Positions 39,224 through 49,524 are shown, counted from the stretch's first letter. The stretch: 63,266 nucleotides of DNA from Rhodococcus phenolicus (GCF_001646785.1 NZ_LRRH01000119.1:1-63266), one strand, 5' to 3'. Numbers and translations: made by a program. The notes: a model not told the origin generated them from the letters alone.

Positions 39224-39676
39224 TCAGCGGACCGTGTGGACGATCAGGACGTCGGAGGTCGACTTGCGAGCGACATCCGAGGGGACCGAGCCCAGGAGCC
39301 GGCCGGTGATGGTGTTCAGTCCGCGATTGCCGATGACGATCAGATCGGCATCGAGCTCGTCGACGAGGGCGAGCAGCGACTCGACGGGGGCTCCGACCAC
39401 TGCGCGCTCGACGATGTTCTTCGCTCCGACCACGACCGCCTTCTCCCGTGCGGTGCGCAGGATCTCGTTGCTCGGCGCGGATCCGGTGACCTGGTACGCG
39501 TCGGCGCCGAGCACGTCGGCGGCCTGCGCCGTGTCCTTGGGATCTGCGGGGTAGTACGCGCACGCGATGACGAGGGTGGCCTCGGAGTCCCCGGCGATCG
39601 CGGCTGCCTTCTCCACGGCCCGGTACGACGATTCGGATCCGTCTGTTCCGACGACAACGGTCCGGTAGGCGCTCAT
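39224..39676 (-). CDS. Universal stress protein
   Basis: The 150-residue single-domain UspA protein starts YRTVVVGTDGSESSYRAVEK and ends with the nucleotide-binding motif GNRGLNTITGRLLGSVPSDV (G-2x-G-9x-G-S), so it should bind ATP. It resembles M. tuberculosis Rv1636 in both sequence type and place beside uvrB (from memory), which would make it the first conserved gene to the right of the accessory block. The ATG has GGAGGA 4 nt upstream. Confidence 0.92.
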   Translation of the reverse strand: MSAYRTVVVGTDGSESSYRAVEKAAAIAGDSEATLVIACAYYPADPKDTAQAADVLGADAYQVTGSAPSNEILRTAREKAVVVGAKNIVERAVVGAPVESLLALVDELDADLIVIGNRGLNTITGRLLGSVPSDVARKSTSDVLIVHTVR

Positions 39677-39777
39677 TCAATCCTCCATCGATATGGGTGC
39701 TCGGTTCCGGTCGAGGTGATCTTGGTCCGACTCCCCCCGACGGCTGCGTCGACAGTAACCGGCCGATCGGTACGGAT

Positions 39778-39814
39778 GGTGTGTTTGGGGCAGATACCAC
39801 ACCGGGCGGGGTAT
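39778..39814. promoter_or_regulatory. Overlapping inverted repeats upstream of usp
   Basis: GGTGTG (39778-39783) with CACACC (39798-39803), and GATACC (39793-39798) with GGTATC (about 39809-39814), lie 100-140 bp upstream of the usp start in the gap after the next gene. They may be regulator sites for usp; no known stress-regulon box was recognised. Confidence 0.3.
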
Positions 39815-39843
39815 CCGCCGGGAACCACTCACAGCAGTTGACG

Positions 39844-40716
39844 TTACCGTGCGTCACCGTAACGGGGACCGAACAACGCCGCGGGGAAGAGCCCGGAGTC
39901 GATGACCGTGTCGCGCCACGGGAGCGCCAGGTCGACCAGCCGCTCGACTCCCGGTTCTCCGAGTGCCGACCACGGGACCACCGCAAGGTCGTCGGTGAGG
40001 TCCTCGACGAGTTCACGGACCTCGAATCCGTCCTCGGTGAGTTCACCGCGCCCGTCGAGCAGGCCACGCTCGCGCAGTGCGGATGCGGCGGACGCCCATT
40101 CGTCCTCGCTCCAGCCGCGGCGTGTGCGCGCGAATCCTTCCGAGAATCCGATCCCGCTGGCGGTGTGTGTGATCAGGGCCTCGATCCCACTCAACCCGGC
40201 CGTCTGCAGCGCCGCCACGTGTCCGTCTCCGCGGTACTCGCGCAGCAGTGTCAGGGCGTGCCACAACTCGAGGTGCGGAGCCTGGGGCCAGGGCAGATCC
40301 GCGTGGGCGGCGTAGAGCGGGCGTCCGTCCGGCCCGGGGATCGCACGAGCTGCGGTGGCGGCCAGGTCCGCCGCCTCCGCCATGTCGGCCGACGCGATCG
40401 CGTCGGCGCCGAGCAGCCGGCGCAGCGCGGCGTCGACACCGTCGATGCGGGCGGCGACGACATCCCGCGGAGTCGCGGACTGCCACACCGCCGGGATCGC
40501 CGATGCCACCAGACCGGGACTGAAGTTGTAGAAGACGGCCGTCACGACCCCGGCACCGACCGCACCGAGCGCCGCCGACCGGGACGCGAAATAGCGGGCC
40601 CGGCCGGACTCGACGCCGGCCGCGCCGAGTGCGTCGTCGACCTCGGGCGCGAAGTAGGAGAACGAGTGCAGCAGTTCGAGGGAGCGGGCGGCACGGCCGG
40701 CGGCGTGGGGATCCAT
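39844..40716 (-). CDS. SCO6745-family protein
   Basis: The 290-residue, Ala-rich soluble protein reads LELLHSFSYFAPEVDDALGA near the N-terminus, RARYFASRSAALGAVGAGVV, then a central GDGHVAALQTAGLSGIEALI. This is the pattern of the uncharacterised actinobacterial SCO6745 family, predicted to be all helical with a winged-helix-like C-terminal part (ALRERGLLDGRGELTEDGFE). No catalytic motif is apparent. It lies 11 bp downstream of uvrB and is likely cotranscribed with it. Confidence 0.7.
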   Translation of the reverse strand: MDPHAAGRAARSLELLHSFSYFAPEVDDALGAAGVESGRARYFASRSAALGAVGAGVVTAVFYNFSPGLVASAIPAVWQSATPRDVVAARIDGVDAALRRLLGADAIASADMAEAADLAATAARAIPGPDGRPLYAAHADLPWPQAPHLELWHALTLLREYRGDGHVAALQTAGLSGIEALITHTASGIGFSEGFARTRRGWSEDEWASAASALRERGLLDGRGELTEDGFEVRELVEDLTDDLAVVPWSALGEPGVERLVDLALPWRDTVIDSGLFPAALFGPRYGDAR

Positions 40717-40727
40717 GAGCTGTGACG

Positions 40728-42881
<2,154 letters not shown>

Positions 42882-42888
42882 GCAGACC

Positions 42889-42894
42889 AGGGTA
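42889..42894 (-). promoter_or_regulatory. Putative -10 box, leaderless (uvrB)
   Basis: On the minus strand TACCCT ends 7 nt before the uvrB ATG. Only 65 bp separate uvrB from the divergent DUF402 gene, so the two promoters nearly touch. Confidence 0.45.
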
Positions 42895-42933
42895 GGCCGT
42901 GCCACCGACACGCCGCTGCCGGAGCGGCGGCAG

Positions 42934-42939
42934 TAACGT
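42934..42939 (+). promoter_or_regulatory. Putative -10 box, leaderless (DUF402 gene)
   Basis: TAACGT ends 7 nt before the ATG at 42947, the same arrangement as at the metallo-hydrolase gene. Confidence 0.5.
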
Positions 42940-42946
42940 GCTCCTC

Positions 42947-43459
42947 ATGGCCGCCGCGAAGCTGCACCACGTGAAGAGCGAGACGTTCGACGTCGATGCC
43001 CGCACCAACACCGACCCGAAGGGTTTCGTGCGCCCCGTCGACGAATACCGCGTCGAACCGTGGGGCCTGTACATGGCGCGGCCGTCGGACCACCCGAAGT
43101 TCGGCTACCTCGAATCGTGGCTGTTGCCGGAGCAGGGACTGCGCGCGTCGATCTTCCACTTCCGGCCCGGATTCGAACGCGACCAGGACCGCTACGTCGA
43201 CGTGGGCCGGTTCTGGGCGGACGGATCGATGTGGCATTCACGCGACCACTACCTCGATCTGGTGGTGCGCACGGGCCGGGACACGACCGTCGAGGACGTC
43301 GACGAGTTGTTCGCCGGGGTCGGCGCCGGGCTGCTCGAGCCGGAGGACGCCGAACGGGCCGTGCACATCGCGCTGCGTGCCGTGGACGGCATCGCCGCCC
43401 ACGGCCACGACCTGGACGCCTGGGTGTCCTCGCTCGGGATGCCTCTCACCTGGCGGTGA
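42947..43459 (+). CDS. DUF402 domain protein
   Basis: The 170-residue protein carries DUF402 features: LYMARPSDHPKFGYLESWLL, then RPGFERDQDRYVDVGRFWAD and WHSRDHYLDLVVRTGRD. The family fold is a beta-barrel seen in nucleoside-phosphate phosphatases and RNA-binding proteins; several members hydrolyse nucleoside tri/diphosphates. A gene in the same place stands between uvrB and coaE in M. tuberculosis (from memory). Convergent with coaE, stop codons 9 bp apart. The earlier in-frame start (48 bp upstream) is rejected because it would overlap the uvrB promoter. Confidence 0.82.
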   Translation: MAAAKLHHVKSETFDVDARTNTDPKGFVRPVDEYRVEPWGLYMARPSDHPKFGYLESWLLPEQGLRASIFHFRPGFERDQDRYVDVGRFWADGSMWHSRDHYLDLVVRTGRDTTVEDVDELFAGVGAGLLEPEDAERAVHIALRAVDGIAAHGHDLDAWVSSLGMPLTWR

Positions 43460-43468
43460 CGGGAACTC

Positions 43469-44695
43469 TCACCCGGGTCGCCGGGCGGACCAGCCGGTTG
43501 CTTCCGCCCATTCCCATGCCCGGTGGTACGCGCGGTCGAACCAGGGTGCCTTCACCGCGTGGTACGCCGCTTCGGCTTCGTCGCCGCGGAGTCCGGCCGC
43601 GGCGGCTGCCGCCTCACGCTTGAGTCCGGCGTACTCCGCCGCGCAGTCGGGGTCGGCGCGCAGCCAGTCCCGCAGCAGCAGCGCGAACTGCTGACCGGGC
43701 CATCCGTCGACCCGCAGGTGGACCTGCACGGGACGACCCGGGTCGGCACCGCCGTGCAGGCGCATCTCCCACACCGCGGGGTCGGTCTCCCCGCCGGCAC
43801 CGTAGGCCGGCTTGGGGTCTTCGCCCTCGACGTGTGCGATGCGCGGGAACCCGGCGGCGGCCAGGGGTTCGGCCAGGCTGTCGGCGGCAGCCAGGTCGGG
43901 CACGGTGATCTGCAGATCGACGACGTCGACTGCCTCGAGACCCGGCACCGCGGTCGAGCCGATGTGGTCGATGCGTACCGCGGCTCCCCCGGCGACGACG
44001 GCCAGGCGCGCGATCAGACGCCGGGCCTGCTGCGGCCAGTCCTCGCGGGCCGGGATCAGCTCGGGGCCGACCCGCACCGGGGTGCGGGTACGCAGGTTCC
44101 GTTCGAACGGGACCAGCCGCTCGGTCCACAGCGACCGGACGGACTGCACCAGCGCGGCCTCGTCGCCGTTGTTGTCGAGCCACACGTCCGCCACCGCGCG
44201 GCGTTCGTCGTCGCCGGCCTGCGCGGCGATGCGGGCGCGGGCATCCGCCTCCGGCATGCCGCGCAGTTCGACAAGCCGGCGGATGCGTTCGTCCTCGTCG
44301 GTATGCACGATGGCCACGAGGTTGAACACCGCCGCCATCCCGCCCTCGACCAGCAGCGGAATGTCTTGCACCACAATCCCGTCCGCGGGAGCCGAGGCGA
44401 CGAGTTCCGCTGTGCGCTGCCCTACCCGCGGGTGGGTGATGGCATTGAGGACAGCTCGCGCCTCGTCGCTGGCGAAGGCCTTCGCAGCCAGCGCCGGACG
44501 GTCGAGCGACCCGTCCGGCAACAGGATGTCGTCGCCGAACGCATCGACGAGTTCGGCGAGCCCGTCGGAACCGGGCTCGACGATCTCACGAGCGATGGCA
44601 TCGGCGTCGACGAGCACCGCACCCAACGCGACGAGTTCCTTCGACACGGTCGACTTGCCCGCACCGATTCCTCCGGTCAACCCCAATCTCAGCAC
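43469..44695 (-). CDS. coaE: Dephospho-CoA kinase fused to a GrpB domain
   Basis: Residues 1-200 are a complete CoaE, the last enzyme of coenzyme A synthesis, with P-loop GLTGGIGAGKST, DADAIAREIVEPGS and IVVQDIPLLVEGG. Residues 210-400 are a GrpB/UPF0157 domain of the nucleotidyltransferase fold (RIDHIGSTAVPGLEAVDVVD, PGRPVQVHLRVDGWPGQQFA). The same fusion is found in mycobacteria, where the second domain seems to be needed for folding. The GTG start (MLRLGLTGG) fits family alignments. rpsA lies 2.5 kb away, separated here by flavin enzymes. Confidence 0.95.
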   Translation of the reverse strand: MLRLGLTGGIGAGKSTVSKELVALGAVLVDADAIAREIVEPGSDGLAELVDAFGDDILLPDGSLDRPALAAKAFASDEARAVLNAITHPRVGQRTAELVASAPADGIVVQDIPLLVEGGMAAVFNLVAIVHTDEDERIRRLVELRGMPEADARARIAAQAGDDERRAVADVWLDNNGDEAALVQSVRSLWTERLVPFERNLRTRTPVRVGPELIPAREDWPQQARRLIARLAVVAGGAAVRIDHIGSTAVPGLEAVDVVDLQITVPDLAAADSLAEPLAAAGFPRIAHVEGEDPKPAYGAGGETDPAVWEMRLHGGADPGRPVQVHLRVDGWPGQQFALLLRDWLRADPDCAAEYAGLKREAAAAAAGLRGDEAEAAYHAVKAPWFDRAYHRAWEWAEATGWSARRPG

Positions 44696-44746
44696 GCCGA
44701 CAGTCTCGCATCATCGTCTCGGTCACGGAAATTCGACTGCCGCCGC

Positions 44747-45400
44747 TCATCCCGTGTGGCCGCGCAGCAGCTCCTGGAACGGCGTCACCGTGGTGCGCAA
44801 CGCCAGCCCGGACGTGCGGGGGCGGCCGTCGGTCGCGGCAGGGACGAACACCCCGGCCCCGCCCGGCTCCGCGACGACCAGCGCGGCAAGTTCGTCCGCG
44901 GCCCGCCGGATCCGGCCGCCGAGCTCGGTACCGCCGAAATCCTCGGTTGCCGCGTAGACCCCGGTGGGCACGACCACAGCGCGCAGGAAGGAGAACAGCG
45001 GCCGCATCGCGTGGTCGAGCACGAGCGAATGCCGCGGGGACCCGCCCGTCGCGGCGATGATCGTGGGCATACCGGCGAGTGCGTCGACGTCCACCGCATC
45101 GAAGAACATCTTGAACAGGCCACTGAAGCTGCCCGTGAAGACCGGCGTGACGGCGATGAGCCCGTCGGCGCTCGACAGGCGGTCGCGAGCTCGTGCCAGC
45201 GCCGGCGTCGGCACCCCACCGGCCGTCACGGAGGTGACGAGATCCGTCGCCAGATCCCGCAGCTCGATCGGGTCGATGTCGACGGACTCGCCGCGCGCGG
45301 TCGCCGCGGCGCCGACCGCGTCGGCGATACGGTCGGCGAGCAGACGTGTCGAGGACGGTTGCGACAGGCCGGCGGTGACGACGGCGATGCGGCGGCTCAT
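44747..45400 (-). CDS. NADPH-dependent FMN reductase (CE1759-like)
   Basis: The 217-residue flavodoxin-fold reductase begins IAVVTAGLSQPSSTRLLADR and has ADGLIAVTPVFTGSFSGLFK and MPTIIAATGGSPRHSLVLDH, typical of NADPH:FMN reductases. It would supply reduced FMN to the neighbouring oxidoreductase. Its ATG overlaps the stop of that gene (ATGA, 45397-45400), so the two are translationally coupled and act as a two-component oxygenase. The pair interrupts the coaE-rpsA neighbourhood known from mycobacteria. Confidence 0.9.
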   Translation of the reverse strand: MSRRIAVVTAGLSQPSSTRLLADRIADAVGAAATARGESVDIDPIELRDLATDLVTSVTAGGVPTPALARARDRLSSADGLIAVTPVFTGSFSGLFKMFFDAVDVDALAGMPTIIAATGGSPRHSLVLDHAMRPLFSFLRAVVVPTGVYAATEDFGGTELGGRIRRAADELAALVVAEPGGAGVFVPAATDGRPRTSGLALRTTVTPFQELLRGHTG

Positions 45401-46542
45401 CGGTCACCCGCCTCCGTGGCGGCGGACAGATCGACCTGGGCCGGTACGACGCGCCGATGCGGCGAATCCGGGCCCTGCGCCACCAACGAGGAGTGGGTGG
45501 GCGGGTCGGAGGGGACGTGCGCGGGGCGCCGGCGCTCGAACTCGGTGCGCAGCACCGGTACGACCTCGCGACCGAGGATGTCGATCTGTTCGAGAACGAC
45601 GTCGAGCGGCAGCCCGGCGTGGTCCACCAGGAACAGCTGCCGTTGGTAGTCGCCGGCATAGTCGGCGAAGCCGAGGGTGCGTTCGATGACCTGTTCGGGG
45701 GTGCCGACGGTCAGCGGTGTCATCGAGGAGAAGTCCTCGAGCGACGGCCCGTGACCGTAGACGGGGGCGTTGTCGAAGTACGGCCGGAACCTGCGGACGG
45801 CCTCCTTCTCGGTGGTGTCCATGAAGACCTGGCCGCCGAGTCCGACGATGGCCTGGTCGGCGGCACCGTGGCCGTACTGCTCGAACCTGGTGCGATACAG
45901 CTCGATCATCTGCTGGATGTGTTCCTTGTTCCAGAAGATGTTGTTGTGGAAGAAGCCGTCGCCGTAGAACGCGGCCTGTTCGGCGATTTCCGGGGATCGG
46001 ATCGAGCCGTGCCACACGAACGGCGGGGTGTCGTCGAGGGGCATCGGTGTCGAGGTGTAGCCGTGCAGGGGCGTACGGAACCGACCCTCCCAGTCGACGA
46101 CGGGCTCGCGCCAGAGTCGGCGCAGCAGGTGGTAGTTCTCGATCGCGAGCGGGATGCCCTGCCGAATGTCCTTGCCGAACCACGGGTAGACCGGGCCGGT
46201 GTTGCCGCGGCCCAGCATCAGGTCGACACGACCTTCGGAGAGGTGCTGCAACATCGCGAAGTCCTCGGCGATCTTGACCGGGTCGTTCGTGGTGATGAGG
46301 GTCGTCGCGGTCGACAGTTGCAGGGTCGAGGTCTTCGCGGCGATCCATCCGAGCATCGTGGTCGGGGAGGACGGGACGAAGGGCGGGTTGTGGTGCTCAC
46401 CGGTCGCGAAGACGTCGAGTCCGGCGTTCTCGGCCGCGAGGGCGATCTTCGTCATCGCGGTGATGCGTTCGTGCTCGGTCGGGGTTCGTCCCGTGGTGGG
46501 GTCGCGGGTCAGGTCGCCGATGGTGAAGATGCCGAACTGCAC
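45397..46542 (-). CDS. LLM-class flavin-dependent oxidoreductase (CE1758-like)
   Basis: The 381-residue TIM-barrel enzyme is bacterial-luciferase-like: MQFGIFTIGDLTRDPTTGRT, GLDVFATGEHHNPPFVPSSP, LSTATTLITTNDPVKIAEDF, and VDLMLGRGNTGPVYPWFGKD. It should oxidise a substrate with reduced FMN and O2 delivered by the coupled reductase. The C-terminal 40 residues are proline-rich and extra to the barrel. GTG start with GGGAGG 8 nt upstream. An imperfect palindrome just ahead (46557-46580) is a likely operator. The substrate is unknown; homologous pairs occur widely in Corynebacteriales. Confidence 0.9.
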   Translation of the reverse strand: MQFGIFTIGDLTRDPTTGRTPTEHERITAMTKIALAAENAGLDVFATGEHHNPPFVPSSPTTMLGWIAAKTSTLQLSTATTLITTNDPVKIAEDFAMLQHLSEGRVDLMLGRGNTGPVYPWFGKDIRQGIPLAIENYHLLRRLWREPVVDWEGRFRTPLHGYTSTPMPLDDTPPFVWHGSIRSPEIAEQAAFYGDGFFHNNIFWNKEHIQQMIELYRTRFEQYGHGAADQAIVGLGGQVFMDTTEKEAVRRFRPYFDNAPVYGHGPSLEDFSSMTPLTVGTPEQVIERTLGFADYAGDYQRQLFLVDHAGLPLDVVLEQIDILGREVVPVLRTEFERRRPAHVPSDPPTHSSLVAQGPDSPHRRVVPAQVDLSAATEAGDR

Positions 46543-46556
46543 GGTGGTACCTCCCT

Positions 46557-46580
46557 AGGTAATTGAACAAACAACTACCT
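46557..46580. promoter_or_regulatory. Imperfect palindrome upstream of the LLM gene
   Basis: AGGTAATTG (46557-46565) and CAACTACCT (46572-46580) are inverted arms with one mismatch around AACAAA. It is AT-rich, lies 15 bp before the GTG and would overlap the promoter and ribosome site, as for a MarR- or TetR-type operator. Confidence 0.6.
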
Positions 46581-46673
46581 GAACGCCGGGGACCGCCGCG
46601 GGTATTCCCGGCCGTACTCCGGGGCGCCCGGAGCGCGGCGCGCGTTCCGGGTCTGCCCGATCGGGCACGCCAG

Positions 46674-46700
46674 TCACACTGCGATCACAGTGAGATCACA
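46674..46700 (+). promoter_or_regulatory. Three phased TCACA boxes (PhoP-box-like)
   Basis: TCACA occurs at 46674, 46685 and 46696, exactly 11 bp apart, the second and third followed by G. Direct TCACAG-type repeats with an 11-bp period are the form of the M. tuberculosis PhoP box. They lie between the LLM gene (132 bp left, divergent) and a small gene (135 bp right). Confidence 0.6.
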
Positions 46701-46701
46701 G

Positions 46702-46747
46702 GCAGGTCGCAACTCGATGCCGTTGCGAAACACACCCTCCGACCTGC
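46702..46747. repeat. Nested inverted repeat after the TCACA boxes
   Basis: GCAGGTCG (46702-46709) pairs with CGACCTGC (46740-46747); inside, CGCAAC (46708-46713) pairs with GTTGCG (46722-46727). The two stems share bases and are alternatives. They sit between the TCACA boxes and the small downstream gene. Confidence 0.45.
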
Positions 46748-46784
46748 GAGGGAATGACCGGAATCGGCCGGGGCGTCGACTATC

Positions 46785-46797
46785 GTTCGTAACGAAC
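46785..46797. promoter_or_regulatory. GTTCGT-A-ACGAAC palindrome
   Basis: A perfect 13-bp palindrome 38 bp upstream of the small gene's ATG, overlapping a possible -10 (TATCGT at 46781). It resembles half of a LexA-type site (GTTCG/CGAAC) but has the wrong spacing and orientation for a standard SOS box. Confidence 0.4.
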
Positions 46798-46834
46798 CGT
46801 CCGACACCGATCCCCGACCCCGAGAAGGCAGGCT

Positions 46835-47047
46835 ATGCAATCGTCTCACCCGCTGCCCGGTCGGCACCGCCTCGGCATGGAAAACGGAGTGCACTGCATC
46901 CTCATCCCCGAGGTCGCCGCGGCGCTCGCTGCGCACCGCCGCAACTGGTTCACCACACTGCTCACCAACGCCCGTCACAGCCAGGCCGCGATGCGCAAGC
47001 GCGCCGCAGCCCTGCCTGCACAGTGGGCGACTCCCGCTGTGAACTGA
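46835..47047 (+). CDS. Small basic hypothetical protein (70 aa)
   Basis: The product begins MQSSHPLPGRHRLGMENGVH and has a plausible helical core (CILIPEVAAALAAHRRNWFT). Support for a real gene is contextual: AAGGCAGG just before the ATG, a palindrome and phased boxes upstream, and a strong terminator starting 12 nt after the stop and pointing the same way. No family is recognised. An internal ATG 14 codons later is a second possible start. Histidine and arginine content is high; no membrane segment. Confidence 0.5.
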   Translation: MQSSHPLPGRHRLGMENGVHCILIPEVAAALAAHRRNWFTTLLTNARHSQAAMRKRAAALPAQWATPAVN

Positions 47048-47058
47048 TCCGGCACACG

Positions 47059-47104
47059 ACGCCGCGGCCCGCAGTCCTGGTTTCCGGACTGCGGGCCGCG
47101 GCGT
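47059..47104 (+). terminator. Strong hairpin after the small gene
   Basis: A perfect 19-bp stem (47059-47077 with 47086-47104, core GCGGCCCGCAGTCC) over an 8-nt loop follows the small gene's stop by 12 nt. It is separate from the rpsA terminator next door. Confidence 0.85.
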
Positions 47105-47142
47105 TCCCTGCTTCGGACGACCGGGCTGCCCCGGAAACGCGG

Positions 47143-47176
47143 ACGGCCCCGCACCGATGAATCGGTGCGGGGCCGT
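47143..47176 (-). terminator. rpsA terminator
   Basis: ACGGCCCCGCACCGAT (47143-47158) is perfectly inverted at 47161-47176 with only two bases between, so the real loop is a few bases larger. It starts 14 nt after the rpsA stop on the minus strand. Confidence 0.8.
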
Positions 47177-47189
47177 TCGACGAACTGTG

Positions 47190-48650
47190 TCAGGCGTTGC
47201 CCGACAGCTTCTCGCGAAGCGCAGCGAGCTGAGCGTCGCTGGCCAGCGAACCACCGGCCGGCTCCGACGCGCTCTCGGCGCCGGACTCGGACGAGTAGTT
47301 GGTGGCGGAGACGCCGGCCTCGGCCTCGGCGGCCTCGTCGGCAGCCATCTTCTCGATCTGAGCGGTGTGCATCTTGTGACGACGCTCGGCCTCCGCGTAG
47401 CGGGACTCCCACTCCTCACGCTGCTTCTCGAAGCCCTCGAGCCATTCGTTGGTCTCGGGGTCGAAGCCCTCGGGGAAGATGTAGTTGCCCTGCTCGTCGT
47501 AGCTGTCGGCCATGCCGTACTTCGACGGATCGAACTCGGCGGTGTAGTCCTCGTTGGCCTGCTTCAGCGACAGCGAGATCCGGCGACGCTCCAGGTCGAT
47601 GTCGATGACCTTGACCATCGCGTCGTCGCCGACGGACACGACCTGGTCCGGGACCTCCACGTGGCGCTCGGCCAGCTCGGAGATGTGAACCAGGCCCTCG
47701 ATGCCCTCCTCGACGCGGACGAACGCGCCGAACGGAACCAGCTTGGTGACCTTGCCCGGCACGATCTGGCCGATCGCGTGGGTGCGGGCGAACTGACGCC
47801 ACGGGTCTTCCTGGGTGGCCTTGAGCGACAGGGACACGCGCTCGCGGTCCAGATCGACGTCGAGAACCTCGACGGTGACCTCGTTGCCGACCTCGACGAC
47901 CTCGGACGGGTGATCGATGTGCTTCCAGGACAGCTCGGAGACGTGCACCAGGCCGTCGACACCACCGAGATCGACGAACGCGCCGAAGTTGACGATGGAG
48001 GAGACGAAGCCCTTGCGGACCTGCCCCTTCTGGAGCTGGTGCAGGAACTCGCTGCGGACCTCGGACTGGGTCTGCTCGAGCCATGCGCGGCGCGACAGGA
48101 CCACGTTGTTGCGGTTCTTGTCGAGCTCGATGATCTTGGCCTCGATCTCCTTGCCGACGTACGGCTGGAGGTCGCGGACGCGACGCATCTCGACGAGCGA
48201 TGCGGGCAGGAAGCCGCGCAGGCCGATGTCGAGGATCAGGCCGCCCTTGACGACCTCGATGACGGTGCCCTTGACGGCCTCGTCCTTCTCCTTGAGCTCC
48301 TCGATCGTGCCCCAGGCGCGCTCGTACTGCGCACGCTTCTTGGACAGGATCAGGCGGCCTTCCTTGTCCTCCTTCGTGAGGACCAGGGCCTCGACCTCAT
48401 CGCCCACCGAAACGACCTCGTTGGGGTCGACATCGTGCTTGATGGAGAGCTCGCGGGACGGGATGACGCCTTCGGTCTTGTAGCCGATGTCGAGCAGCAC
48501 CTCGTCGCGATCGACCTTGACGATGGTGCCTTCGACGATGTCGCCATCGTTGAAGTACTTGATCGTGGCGTCGATGGCGGCGAGGAAATCCTCGGCAGAG
48601 CCGATGTCGTTGACGGCTACCTGCGGCGAGGTGACGGTGGTGGAGGCCAT
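47190..48650 (-). CDS. rpsA: 30S ribosomal protein S1
   Basis: The 486-residue protein has four S1 (OB-fold) domains: GDIVEGTIVKVDRDEVLLDI, KGTVIEVVKGGLILDIGLRG, RKGFVSSIVNFGAFVDLGGV and PGKVTKLVPFGAFVRVEEGI, as in other actinobacterial S1 (E. coli has six). The C-terminal 110 residues are acidic and poorly structured, ending LAALREKLSGNA, the tail corresponding to the region discussed for pyrazinoic acid in M. tuberculosis. S1 binds mRNA and helps initiation on structured or leadered messages. The ATG of MASTTVTSPQ has GGAG 11 nt upstream. Confidence 0.97.
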   Translation of the reverse strand: MASTTVTSPQVAVNDIGSAEDFLAAIDATIKYFNDGDIVEGTIVKVDRDEVLLDIGYKTEGVIPSRELSIKHDVDPNEVVSVGDEVEALVLTKEDKEGRLILSKKRAQYERAWGTIEELKEKDEAVKGTVIEVVKGGLILDIGLRGFLPASLVEMRRVRDLQPYVGKEIEAKIIELDKNRNNVVLSRRAWLEQTQSEVRSEFLHQLQKGQVRKGFVSSIVNFGAFVDLGGVDGLVHVSELSWKHIDHPSEVVEVGNEVTVEVLDVDLDRERVSLSLKATQEDPWRQFARTHAIGQIVPGKVTKLVPFGAFVRVEEGIEGLVHISELAERHVEVPDQVVSVGDDAMVKVIDIDLERRRISLSLKQANEDYTAEFDPSKYGMADSYDEQGNYIFPEGFDPETNEWLEGFEKQREEWESRYAEAERRHKMHTAQIEKMAADEAAEAEAGVSATNYSSESGAESASEPAGGSLASDAQLAALREKLSGNA

Positions 48651-48888
48651 GTGTTGAGTTGCTCCGGACGGGTTGATAGTCGGTTGGTTAAAGTTCGGTC
48701 GGACAGACGGATCGCACACCGATGTGAACGACACGCAGATTCCGCCGCGCGCACCTGCCGATCGACCCGCGAAGATCGAACAGCGGACACTCGCGTGGTC
48801 AAGGCTACGCGCCCGGGCGCTACCCCGGCAAACCAGGCCACCTCCGCGCGAGCGACCGCAGCGGACCCGGGGGCGGTTCGAGCGCCCG

Positions 48889-49524
48889 TCAGCCCAGCGG
48901 AGCGGCCGCCCGCTGCTCGAGCATCAGGGTCATCAGACCCGCCTCCCGGCTCTGTTCCTGCATCGTCCCGCGCGCGAACTGCGCGACCGTGCCACCGGTG
49001 AGCTGCTCGGCGGCGGCGCGCGCCATGGCGACGGCTCCTGCGTGGTGCCGCTGCATCAACTGCAGGAACCGCACCTCGGCGTCCCGGCCGCGGGCCGCGG
49101 ACAGCTCGTCGAGTTCGTCGAGCGTCGCCATTCCCGGCATCGGCGCCCCCTCCGGCCCAGTCGTCCCGTGTGCGTGCCCACCGCTGTGCCACTGCATCGG
49201 ATGCGGATTGGTCGGCGGAGCCTGCGCGAGTGCCAGCCAGCCGAGCATCATGCCGAGTTCGTAACGCTGCGTCACATCGATCGTGTGTGCCAGCGACACG
49301 ACGGCGGGATCGACGTCCGGGGACAGCCGCGCGGTCATCTGCAGGGCCTGCTGATGATGCGCAGCCATGTCCTGGACGAAACCGATCTCGACGGCGCCGA
49401 GTACCGGAGCCGCCGGCTCGGGCGACTCGGGGATCACGAGTGGCCTCAGCGCCGCCCCCACCACCAGCAGGAACACCACGACCGAGGCCGCCGAGAGTCC
49501 GCGCATCGCGGTGCCCGGGTTCAC
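48889..49524 (-). CDS. DUF305 protein, likely metal-binding, membrane-anchored or secreted
   Basis: The 211-residue protein has an N-terminal hydrophobic helix (LSAASVVVFLLVVGAALRPL) and a DUF305 four-helix (ferritin-like) domain with VQDMAAHHQQALQMTARLS and later LMQRHHAGAVAMARAAAEQL. Between them is a Met/His-rich loop (PMQWHSGGHAHG ... MPGM). The paired HH motifs and Met/His loop suggest copper or another soft metal, which is an inference. The GTG start overlaps the stop of the LVIVD gene (GTGA), indicating coupled translation; an ATG six codons later is possible. Confidence 0.82.
   Translation of the reverse strand: MNPGTAMRGLSAASVVVFLLVVGAALRPLVIPESPEPAAPVLGAVEIGFVQDMAAHHQQALQMTARLSPDVDPAVVSLAHTIDVTQRYELGMMLGWLALAQAPPTNPHPMQWHSGGHAHGTTGPEGAPMPGMATLDELDELSAARGRDAEVRFLQLMQRHHAGAVAMARAAAEQLTGGTVAQFARGTMQEQSREAGLMTLMLEQRAAAPLG

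Noticed and set aside
46785-46797. SOS box near the small gene
   Set aside because: GTTCGTAACGAAC has the half-sites inverted and only one base between them, unlike the CGAAC-N4-GTTCG actinobacterial LexA site.
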